NCBI GenBank assembly: GCA_945921365.1
Contig: CAMEKL010000039.1
Span: 1-5,129 of the forward strand
Direction of reading: 5' to 3'
DNA: 5,129 bases
Source of the DNA: an uncultured Bacillota bacterium
GTDB taxonomy: Bacteria > Bacillota > Clostridia > Christensenellales > UBA1242
Shown: one piece after another, positions 1-5,129 of the stretch
Position numbering within the stretch: the first letter of the stretch is position 1
How the letters are laid out: each line of letters begins with the position of its first letter
Notes under the pieces: generated by a model
Seen by the model: the letters and a program-made list of their open reading frames with translations, nothing else
What the model was told of the DNA's origin: nothing
Database searches by the model: none
Made by a program: the position numbers and the translations under genes

Positions 1-910
1 TTACACTACTTATTTCATTAAATGGCTTTGCGTATTGACTCGCATAACTTAAAAAAATAGTCAATGTTCCAACTTTTAAAATGCCATTTCCTTTAATAAT
101 TAGAATGGTTCCAATGATTGTCACCGCCGCATATACTAAAGCATTTACAAATCTGGTTAAAGGATTGGTTAATGCCGCATAGAAATTGGCTTTCATTGCG
201 ACATCAGATAATTTATCATTATCTATTTTAAATTCTTTTAAGTTTTCATCTTGGTGGTTAAAAGCATGTACAACTTTTTGATTATTTACCATGCTCTCAA
301 TAAAAGCTGTTTGGGTAGCTCTTAAAGAAGCCTGCTCTTTAAATTTACTGTAAACATGAGTAGCAATATATTTAGATACAAATATTGAAAGTGGAGTTAA
401 AATAAATACTACCAAAGCTATCCATACATTATAATAAACCATAATCGCCAGTGTCATAATAATTGTTAATAAAGAAGTAAATAACTGGGAAAAGCCAAGT
501 AATAATCCATCTGAAAAGGTTTCTACATCAGTAATAATAATCGATACGATTTCGCCTGCTTGGTGATTATCTAAAAATGATAATGGTAATCGCTGAATTT
601 TATGCATCGCCTCACAGCGTAATTTTCTACTTATCCCAAAAGTGATCTGGTTATTGATTGTACTTAGTATCCACTGGGAAATTGAAGTAATAGAAATTAA
701 TGCGGCGATAATGATAAAGTTTTTCTTTAGTTCTACAAAATCTACCTTATTTTTGTCAACAATTACATCAATTGAATTACCAACAAGGATTGGTATAGAT
801 AGAGTAGATAATACCACTACTATGGAAATTAATAGTGATATAACAATTAAAAATCGGTAGGATTTTAATGCTTTGACAATTTTTGTTAAAGTTGTTGGTT
901 TATTTTTCAT
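1..910 (-). CDS. ABC exporter half-transporter, second (consensus-site type) subunit, partial: membrane domain only
   Basis: This is the N-terminal 303 residues of a type IV (ABCB-like) exporter half-transporter; the frame stays open to the window edge, so the ATPase domain lies outside. Hydrophobic segments fall near residues 19-41, 64-83, 136-158, 161-183 and 247-272, with a sixth starting near 278, as in the six-helix ABC_membrane fold. The intracellular loop signature FLDNHQAGEIVS (112-123), followed by a TDVE, matches the family's F-D-x-x-x-x-G-E/D-I-x-S...DV pattern, and the terminal FLSYASQYAKPFNEI stretch is typical of helix 6 in Bacillota exporters of the YheH/BmrD kind. ATG at 910 is chosen because a GGAGGG site lies 8 bases upstream. 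The start overlaps the end of the preceding subunit gene by 11 bp, which implies translational coupling and a heterodimer. Codon use (GTA, TTA) matches only the distal part of the upstream gene. The substrate cannot be told from the sequence. The 'consensus-site' label is inferred from the partner's degenerate site, not seen. Confidence 0.9.
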   Translation of the reverse strand, partial: MKNKPTTLTKIVKALKSYRFLIVISLLISIVVVLSTLSIPILVGNSIDVIVDKNKVDFVELKKNFIIIAALISITSISQWILSTINNQITFGISRKLRCEAMHKIQRLPLSFLDNHQAGEIVSIIITDVETFSDGLLLGFSQLFTSLLTIIMTLAIMVYYNVWIALVVFILTPLSIFVSKYIATHVYSKFKEQASLRATQTAFIESMVNNQKVVHAFNHQDENLKEFKIDNDKLSDVAMKANFYAALTNPLTRFVNALVYAAVTIIGTILIIKGNGILKVGTLTIFLSYASQYAKPFNEISSV

Positions 911-1301
911 TATTGCCACCCTCCATATTTACACAAGTTGCATGGATTTCCTGATATGTTTCGCATGATTTAATCAATTCATCATGGGTTCCAAATCCAA
1001 CCATTTCCCCGTTTTCTAATACGATTATTTTATCAGCGTGCTTAATTGAGGTTGTTCTTTGTGAGATAATGAAAGTTGTCATCATATTATGTTCTGAAAG
1101 GGCTTTTCGGATTTTTGCGTCCGTCGCATAATCTAAAGCTGATGTTGAATCATCTAAGATTAAAATATCTGGCTTTTTAACTAAAGCTCTTGCGATTGTT
1201 ATTCTTTGGCGCTGGCCTCCTGAAAAATTCTTTCCATCGCTTGTTACTTCTGTATCAATACCATTTTCTTTCTTTTCTAATATTTCTTTTACTTGAGCCA
1301 T
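900..1301 (-). CDS. C-terminal piece of ABC exporter subunit 1 ATPase domain (degenerate catalytic site)
   Basis: The open frame actually begins at 1448, directly after the TAA. The first ATG inside it is at 1301, with no convincing ribosome site, so independent translation is doubtful. Between 1448 and 1302 the frame encodes the Q-loop (GYVPQKPILF, Gln at full-length position 419). From 1301 it encodes the signature FSGGQRQR (475-482), Walker B ILILDDSTSALD (495-506) and the switch region ISQRTTSI. Two substitutions stand out: Asp500 replaces the usual catalytic Glu after Walker B, and Gln replaces the switch histidine. This pairing is known from the degenerate-site subunit of heterodimeric exporters such as TM287/288 and BmrCD, where only the partner's site hydrolyses ATP efficiently. 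The 3' end carries the ribosome site and start of the second subunit (11-bp overlap). Codon style is GTA/TTA-rich like that second gene. Confidence 0.8.
   Translation of the reverse strand: MAQVKEILEKKENGIDTEVTSDGKNFSGGQRQRITIARALVKKPDILILDDSTSALDYATDAKIRKALSEHNMMTTFIISQRTTSIKHADKIIVLENGEMVGFGTHDELIKSCETYQEIHATCVNMEGGNNEK
919..924 (-). promoter_or_regulatory. Strong Shine-Dalgarno for exporter subunit 2, inside subunit 1's last codons
   Basis: On the minus strand GGAGGG lies 8 bases before the ATG at 910. It is embedded in the Met-Glu-Gly-Gly codons near the end of the first subunit, whose own stop (900-902) lies past the start of the second. This fixes the start of the second subunit and implies coupled translation. 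A premature stop in subunit 1 would leave ribosomes absent from the coupling region, so subunit 2 could be under-expressed unless this site recruits ribosomes by itself. Confidence 0.8.
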
Positions 1302-1448
1302 TTCAATTGCTTTTTGTAAATCGTCTTCGCTAGCATCCTTATTTCCCCATAATAGATTTGACCTTACGGTTCCCTTGAATAGTATTGGTTTTTGTGGGAC
1401 ATACCCTATCTTATCTCTTAATGCTTTTATATCATAGCTTTTTACATC

Positions 1449-2648
1449 TTACCCATCAACATATACTGTTCCACTTGTTGCATCATAAAAACGTGGGATC
1501 AAATCAACAAGTGTGCTTTTCCCGCTTCCTGTTGAGCCAATGAAAGCAACCGTTTCTCCTTTTTTTGCTGTGAAACTAATGTTTTTCAAAACATATTCTT
1601 GTGCATCTGGATATTTAAAACTAACATTTTTAAATTCAACAGTTCCTTCTTCTTTTGGAAGCACACCTTCTCCATCTTTTATGCTTGATTCATATGAAAG
1701 AACTTCATTTATTCTTCTTGCAGAAACAATTGCTCTTGGAAGCATTACGAAAACCATAACAAGAAGCATAAACGATAGAATAATTTGCATTGCATAGGAA
1801 CTGAAAATTATCATATCTGAAAACAAATTAAACTTATCAAATAAGCTTGCAGAATTTATTATGTATGCGCCAACCCAATAGATTGCAAGTGAAAGCCCAC
1901 TCATAACAAGTGAAATAACAGGATTGAAAAACATCATTCTTCTGTAGATAAATAAATGTGTTTTATATAAATCATCATTAACTTTTTCAAATTTTTCTTT
2001 ATGATATTCTTCGGCATTAAATGCGCGAATAACTCTAAGTCCTGTTAAATTTTCTCTTGAAACACGATTGATCTCGTCTGTTTGCTTTTGCATAACTTTA
2101 AATTTTGGCAAACAAAAACCAATAATTAAAATAATTGTAATTAAAAGGATAACAACGCTTATTGCAGTAACTAAACTCCATTGCCAACTTTTACCTGTTA
2201 TCTTAACAATTGCCCAAATTGCTGTTGTTGGAGCTTTAACGATAACTTGCAAACTTAATGCAAGCATCATTTGAACTTGACTAACATCGTTTGTTGTTCT
2301 TGTTATTAAACTTGCAGTTGAGAATTTTTTCATTTCAGTTTTTGAAAAATCTTGAATTTTACTAAATATTTTAAAGCGAAGTTTAAGACCAAGACCAGCA
2401 GCAATTTTTGCAGCAAAAAAACCAACAGCAACGCTTAGAAGACCGCTTCCAAGTGCGCAAGCAAGCATAAAGCCACCACTCTTCCAAATTTCTCCCATGC
2501 TGTTTGCTCCACCCGTTATTTGCTCTGTTATATCTTTCATGTAATCTGGAAGTTTTAAATCAAGAAAAACTTGTCCAACAATAAGGGCAAAACTAACGAA
2601 TATCATAAGCCATTCGATTGGCTTTAAATTTTTTAAAAGTTTTATCAT
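1449..2648 (-). CDS. N-terminal piece of ABC exporter subunit 1: six-helix membrane domain plus Walker A, truncated at 399 residues
   Basis: Hydrophobic segments near residues 11-30, 57-82, 130-150, 157-181, 240-265 and 276-303 make up the exporter membrane domain. The RTTNDVSQVQ stretch (117-126) belongs to the first intracellular loop and NLTGLRVIRAFNAE (200-213) to the second. The ATPase domain starts near 336 (VEFKNVSFKYP), with an aromatic A-loop Tyr at 346 or 352 and Walker A GSTGSGKST at 371-379. The protein stops 20 residues after Walker A, so it lacks most of the ATPase domain and should be inactive in transport. ATG at 2648 is supported by a GGAGA site at 2653-2657, spaced five bases from the start, and by a strong promoter just upstream. 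Valine codons are 30 GTT, 2 GTA and 1 GTG; leucine favours CTT. That style matches the divergent penicillin-binding protein gene and differs from everything left of 1449. Confidence 0.88.
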   Translation of the reverse strand: MIKLLKNLKPIEWLMIFVSFALIVGQVFLDLKLPDYMKDITEQITGGANSMGEIWKSGGFMLACALGSGLLSVAVGFFAAKIAAGLGLKLRFKIFSKIQDFSKTEMKKFSTASLITRTTNDVSQVQMMLALSLQVIVKAPTTAIWAIVKITGKSWQWSLVTAISVVILLITIILIIGFCLPKFKVMQKQTDEINRVSRENLTGLRVIRAFNAEEYHKEKFEKVNDDLYKTHLFIYRRMMFFNPVISLVMSGLSLAIYWVGAYIINSASLFDKFNLFSDMIIFSSYAMQIILSFMLLVMVFVMLPRAIVSARRINEVLSYESSIKDGEGVLPKEEGTVEFKNVSFKYPDAQEYVLKNISFTAKKGETVAFIGSTGSGKSTLVDLIPRFYDATSGTVYVDG

Positions 2649-2666
2649 ATTTTCTCCGTGCTGTTC

Positions 2667-2695
2667 ATTTTACAAAATTAAAATTACATTGTCAA
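2667..2695 (-). promoter_or_regulatory. Sigma-A/sigma-70-type promoter for the ABC exporter operon
   Basis: On the minus strand TTGACA (2695-2690) is a perfect -35 box. It is separated by exactly 17 bases from TAAAAT (2672-2667), which has one mismatch to TATAAT. Transcription would start near 2660, giving a leader of only about 12 bases that holds the GGAGA ribosome site (2657-2653) before the ATG at 2648. The leader is too short for a riboswitch or attenuator, so any control should act at promoter level. A 20-bp inverted repeat lies just upstream of the -35 box. Confidence 0.8.
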
Positions 2696-2707
2696 TAAAA
2701 ATGCTTA

Positions 2708-2727
2708 AACAAACATTCTCGTTTGTT
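2708..2727. repeat. Inverted repeat (7-bp arms) between the divergent genes, candidate operator
   Basis: AACAAAC (2708-2714) and GTTTGTT (2721-2727) are perfect inverted arms around a 6-base centre. The element sits 12 bp upstream of the exporter's -35 box and 35 bp before the ATG of the penicillin-binding protein. Its size and symmetry suit a dimeric regulator (TetR or MarR type, common beside exporters), but no regulator gene is in the window and the arms are simple A/C-rich sequence, so this is a suggestion only. It has no T-run after it and does not look like a terminator. No convincing plus-strand promoter was found in 2649-2761. The closest match is TTTACA at 2669-2674, without a good -10 at normal spacing. 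Confidence 0.35.
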
Positions 2728-2761
2728 CATAAATATTTTTAAATGGCAAATAATAGTTTAT

Positions 2762-5029
2762 ATGAAAAAAATAGTAAAAGTGCTAACCATAGTTTTTATT
2801 AGTCTTTCAGCAATTATGTTTATGTTTTTTGCCATTGTTTTTTCATATTTTTTCTCAATTTCAAAAACGGAAAAATTTGATAAAAACAAACTTGCAACCT
2901 CAAACTTTCAAATTGAAGTTTATGACCAAAACAACAAAATTATTGATGATATAAATAAATATAACAATCAGCATATAAGTTTAAGTTCATTGAATGAGCA
3001 AACAAAAAACGCATTTATTTCAATTGAAGATAAAAATTTTTATTCACACAACGGAATAAACATAAAACGCATTGGAAAAGCAACAATAAAAAACATTTTA
3101 AGTGGTAAACTGAAAGAAGGAGCATCAACTATTTCACAGCAACTTATAAAGAACACCCATTTATCAAATGAAAAAACACTTAAAAGAAAAGTAAAAGAAA
3201 TATATCTTGCAATTCAAATGGAAAAAGAAATGTCTAAAGATGAAATCTTTGAAAGTTATTTGAATGTTATATACTATGGAAACAATATTTATGGAATTGA
3301 AAATGCTTCAAGATTTTATTTCAGTAAGCCTGCATCAGATTTAAATTTAGAAGAAAGCGCAACGCTTGCTGGGCTTATTCGCTCTCCAAATAACTATTGC
3401 CCTATAACAAAGAAAGAAAGCTGTTTAAAGCGAAGAAATTTAGTTTTAAGGGAAATGTTTAAAGATGGTTATATAACAGAAAAAGAATTTCAAAAAGCAG
3501 TTGAAAGCAAAATAGAGATAAGAGTTGATGAAAATTTTGATAATGGTCAAAACACATATTCACAAGCATCAATTGACGAAGCGTGTAAAATTCTATCTCT
3601 TCCAACAAAACAGATTGCTCTTGGTGGATATAAAATTTATACTTATCAAAATTCAGAAAAACAAAATGCGCTTAAAAATTCTATTTTAAATGAAAATATT
3701 AAAAACAAAGATGTTGCGGCAATTTTGATTAACAATGAAAATTCGGGAGTTGAGGCATACTATGGAAAGAGTGCATACAACATTTTAAATGCAAAAAGAC
3801 AACCAGGTTCAACAATTAAACCAATCCTCGTTTATGGTCCAGCAATGAACGAAAACATCATATCTCCATCAACAATGATTTTAGATGATGAAATTGATAT
3901 TGCTGGCTATAAGCCAAAAAATTTTAACAAAAAATATTGTGGTTACATTTCAGTTAGAGATGCAGTTGCAAAATCTGTTAATATTCCCGCTGTTAAAACT
4001 CTTTCATACATTGGAATTGACAAAGCAAAACAATATGCAGAAAGATATAACATTGAATTTGATAAAAATGACAACGGCTATGCCCTGGCTCTTGGCGGAA
4101 TGACATATGGAACAAACTTAAAAAAACTAACAAACGCTTATGTTTCTTTTGCTAATAACGGAATTTATAAAGAGGCAAAATTTGTTAGAGAAATTAGGGA
4201 TATAAACAATAGAGTTATTTTCGAAAACAGTTCCCCATCAGAACAAATTCTTCGTGAGGATTCAAATTACTTAACACTTTCAACGCTATTTGAGAGCGTT
4301 AAAAGCGGAACTGCAAAAACACTTAGTTCTTTGCCATATCAAATTGCATCGAAAACAGGAACAGTTGGAAAAGAAGATGGAAACACTGATGCATATAATA
4401 TTTCTCTTTCAAGTGAAGACACTGTTGGAGTTTGGATTGGAAGTTTAAAAGGTGAAAGTATAGGAGAAGAAACTGGCGGAAAAACCCCAACAAAAATTGT
4501 TAAAAATATTTTTGAAAAAATATACAAAAGCACTCCAAAAGATTTTGTAATTCCAAATTCAATCACAGAAATTGACATTGACGCACTTGAGCTTCAAAAT
4601 AACAACATTGTTGTTAAAGCTAACGATTTTATTCCAGAGCGCTATAAAGTTAAAGAAATATTTTCAAAATTCAATCTTCCAAAAGACAGTTCAACAAATT
4701 TTCTTGCTGTTTCGCCAGCAAACCTTTCTGGGAAAGTTGAAAATAACAATATAAAACTTGAATTTGATGCACAAAACTATTTAACTTATGATTTATATAA
4801 AGTGGAAAACAATAAAGATGTGCTATTAAAATCCTTGGCTGGCGTGAATGGAAAGTTAACTTATGTTACAAATTTTGGAAAAGAGAACAAAGCAAGTTTT
4901 TATCTTAAAACGAAAATTAAAAATCACGCAACAGGTCATGAAATTGAAAGTGAGCCATCAAAAATAATTCAATTTATAAAATCTAAAAATAGCGAAGTAA
5001 AAGCATCAACAGACAAATGGTATATATAA
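2762..5029 (+). CDS. Class A (bifunctional) penicillin-binding protein, peptidoglycan glycosyltransferase/transpeptidase, with FN3-like C-terminus
   Basis: This 755-residue membrane-anchored enzyme polymerises lipid II into glycan strands and cross-links the stem peptides outside the membrane. Residues 1-6 are basic and 7-32 form one membrane anchor. The glycosyltransferase family 51 domain follows: motif 1 EDKNFYSHNG with catalytic Glu89, motif 2 GASTISQQLIKN (120-131), motif 3 RKVKEIYLAIQMEK (142-155, second Glu146), and motif 4 with YLNVIYYGNNIYG (166-178). The transpeptidase domain has all three signatures: nucleophile Ser350 in GSTIKP with Lys353, SVN at 405-407, and KTGT at 531-534. Residues from about 650 to 740 are beta-rich and resemble a fibronectin type III domain, as in some Bacillota class A enzymes. 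The length is normal and all catalytic residues are present, so it should be active. ATG at 2762 is preferred. An in-frame TTG at 2723 would add 13 residues but lies inside the inverted repeat; neither start has a clear Shine-Dalgarno. It is divergent from the exporter operon and convergent with the gene at the right edge. Confidence 0.95.
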   Translation: MKKIVKVLTIVFISLSAIMFMFFAIVFSYFFSISKTEKFDKNKLATSNFQIEVYDQNNKIIDDINKYNNQHISLSSLNEQTKNAFISIEDKNFYSHNGINIKRIGKATIKNILSGKLKEGASTISQQLIKNTHLSNEKTLKRKVKEIYLAIQMEKEMSKDEIFESYLNVIYYGNNIYGIENASRFYFSKPASDLNLEESATLAGLIRSPNNYCPITKKESCLKRRNLVLREMFKDGYITEKEFQKAVESKIEIRVDENFDNGQNTYSQASIDEACKILSLPTKQIALGGYKIYTYQNSEKQNALKNSILNENIKNKDVAAILINNENSGVEAYYGKSAYNILNAKRQPGSTIKPILVYGPAMNENIISPSTMILDDEIDIAGYKPKNFNKKYCGYISVRDAVAKSVNIPAVKTLSYIGIDKAKQYAERYNIEFDKNDNGYALALGGMTYGTNLKKLTNAYVSFANNGIYKEAKFVREIRDINNRVIFENSSPSEQILREDSNYLTLSTLFESVKSGTAKTLSSLPYQIASKTGTVGKEDGNTDAYNISLSSEDTVGVWIGSLKGESIGEETGGKTPTKIVKNIFEKIYKSTPKDFVIPNSITEIDIDALELQNNNIVVKANDFIPERYKVKEIFSKFNLPKDSSTNFLAVSPANLSGKVENNNIKLEFDAQNYLTYDLYKVENNKDVLLKSLAGVNGKLTYVTNFGKENKASFYLKTKIKNHATGHEIESEPSKIIQFIKSKNSEVKASTDKWYI

Positions 5030-5050
5030 AAAAAGAGCATTTAAGCCCTT
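5028..5050 (-). terminator. Intrinsic terminator of the right-edge minus-strand gene
   Basis: On the minus strand AAGGGC (5050-5045) pairs with GCTCTT (5038-5033), with one G-U pair, around a six-base loop. The stem's last two T bases belong to a run of seven (5034-5028). The stem begins inside that gene's TAA stop (5051-5049), and the T-run overlaps the stop codon of the convergent penicillin-binding protein. Read on the plus strand, the G-U becomes an A-C mismatch and no immediate T-run follows, so it should work mainly for the minus strand. Confidence 0.65.
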
Positions 5051-5129
5051 AATCATTTATTATTTTTGAAAATTCATCAACATCTAAACAATTTGCCCCA
5101 ACTAAAAATCCATTTAAATTTTTTAGTTT
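5049..5129 (-). CDS. tpiA: Probable triosephosphate isomerase, C-terminal 26 residues (partial)
   Basis: The frame is open from the right edge to TAA at 5051-5049. The peptide contains NGFLVGANCLDVDEFSKIIN, which fits the family ending D-G-x-L-V-G-G-A-S-L-x-x-x-x-F-x-x-I-(V/I)-N. In triosephosphate isomerase (glycolysis, dihydroxyacetone phosphate to glyceraldehyde 3-phosphate, cytoplasmic) the G-G of that motif lies in a phosphate-binding loop. Here it reads G-A and the following A-S reads N-C, a departure from the usual form. The identification rests on this short tail and on the correct distance from motif to C-terminus. A divergent isomerase or another TIM-barrel enzyme remains possible. 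An intrinsic terminator directly follows. Confidence 0.6.
   Translation of the reverse strand, partial: KLKNLNGFLVGANCLDVDEFSKIIND

Larger units (their letters stand above)
900..2648 (-). pseudogene. ABC exporter half-transporter, first (degenerate-site) subunit, interrupted by an in-frame TAA
   Basis: Read as one unit, this frame gives 399 codons, a TAA at 1449-1451, then 182 more codons. The total of about 582 is the normal length of an ABC exporter half-transporter (membrane domain plus ATPase domain). No base is gained or lost: both halves are in the same frame and join seamlessly in alignment terms (VYVDG, stop, DVKSYDIKAL, where the family has one arbitrary residue between G and D). 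Walker A is upstream of the stop; the Q-loop, signature motif, Walker B and switch region are downstream, so neither piece alone can form an ATPase site. It is first in a two-gene operon and has its own promoter. Explanations are a true nonsense mutation (loss of function), a chimeric join (codon style changes at the stop), or a base-call error. The two pieces are described separately. Confidence 0.75.

Noticed and set aside
642..860. 72-codon plus-strand frame opposite exporter subunit 2
   Set aside because: It lies antisense to a clearly conserved membrane domain and has no ribosome site or recognisable motif. It is a shadow frame.
1449..1451. Reassigned TAA codon or programmed readthrough that would yield a full-length exporter subunit
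   Set aside because: The other complete or partial genes here (subunit 1's true end, the penicillin-binding protein, the edge gene) all end with TAA at natural family lengths, and no other internal TAA occurs. A general reassignment is therefore not supported, and I see no known readthrough signal.
1513..2274. Two plus-strand frames (1513-1797 and 2068-2274) opposite exporter subunit 1
   Set aside because: Both are antisense shadows of the membrane and Walker A coding region, with no ribosome site or recognisable domain.
2708..2727. LexA-type SOS box reading of the inverted repeat
   Set aside because: Bacillus-type LexA sites have GAAC-N4-GTTC spacing. The arms here (AACAAAC/GTTTGTT with a 6-base centre) do not fit that spacing.
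3885..4754. Short frames at 3885-4103 (+), 4339-4578 (-) and 4572-4754 (+) within the penicillin-binding protein gene
   Set aside because: They overlap coding sequence whose own frame carries all the catalytic motifs, and they have compositions expected of out-of-frame AT-rich DNA.
1..5129. Novel defence system, mobile element, CRISPR array or RNA gene
   Set aside because: Every long open frame is explained by an ABC exporter, a penicillin-binding protein or the isomerase-like tail. I saw no transposase, terminal repeats, regularly spaced repeats or tRNA-like folds.

Overview
The window is AT-rich DNA from a low-GC, probably Gram-positive-type bacterium (Bacillota or a relative). The evidence is AT-rich codon use, strong GGAGG-type ribosome sites, a class A penicillin-binding protein with a single N-terminal membrane anchor, and a Bacillota-style two-gene half-transporter operon. 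The species cannot be named from this sequence. It reads like a piece of a chromosome or a metagenomic contig. I see no tRNA, rRNA, CRISPR array or insertion sequence.

Layout. Positions 1-2648 are two head-to-tail genes on the minus strand, read from right to left, for a heterodimeric ABC exporter. The promoter-proximal gene (2648 to 900) encodes the subunit with a degenerate ATPase site. It is broken by an in-frame TAA at 1449-1451, directly after the Walker A region. The second gene starts at 910, overlaps the first by 11 bp, and runs off the left edge, so its ATPase domain is missing here. A 113-bp divergent intergenic region (2649-2761) holds a near-consensus promoter for the transporter and a 20-bp inverted repeat. 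On the plus strand, 2762-5029 is a complete class A penicillin-binding protein. Convergent to it, entering from the right edge, are the last 26 codons of a minus-strand gene that looks like triosephosphate isomerase. Its intrinsic terminator fills the short gap.

The most notable feature is a sharp change of codon style at the TAA. To its right (first 399 codons of the transporter gene), 30 of 33 valines are GTT and CTT is the commonest leucine codon. To its left (rest of that gene plus the second subunit), GTA dominates (22 of 36 valines, against 9 GTT) and leucine is mostly TTA or CTA. The penicillin-binding protein matches the right-hand style. So the operon looks like a mosaic joined within about 20 bp of the stop codon, either by recombination between related transporter operons or by a metagenome assembly chimera.

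As a working system, the two transporter subunits would form one inner-membrane exporter, probably of a drug, lipid or peptide. As the sequence stands, the first subunit could not be made full length. The penicillin-binding protein polymerises and cross-links peptidoglycan and has no evident functional tie to the transporter. I did not find a novel defence or mobile system here.
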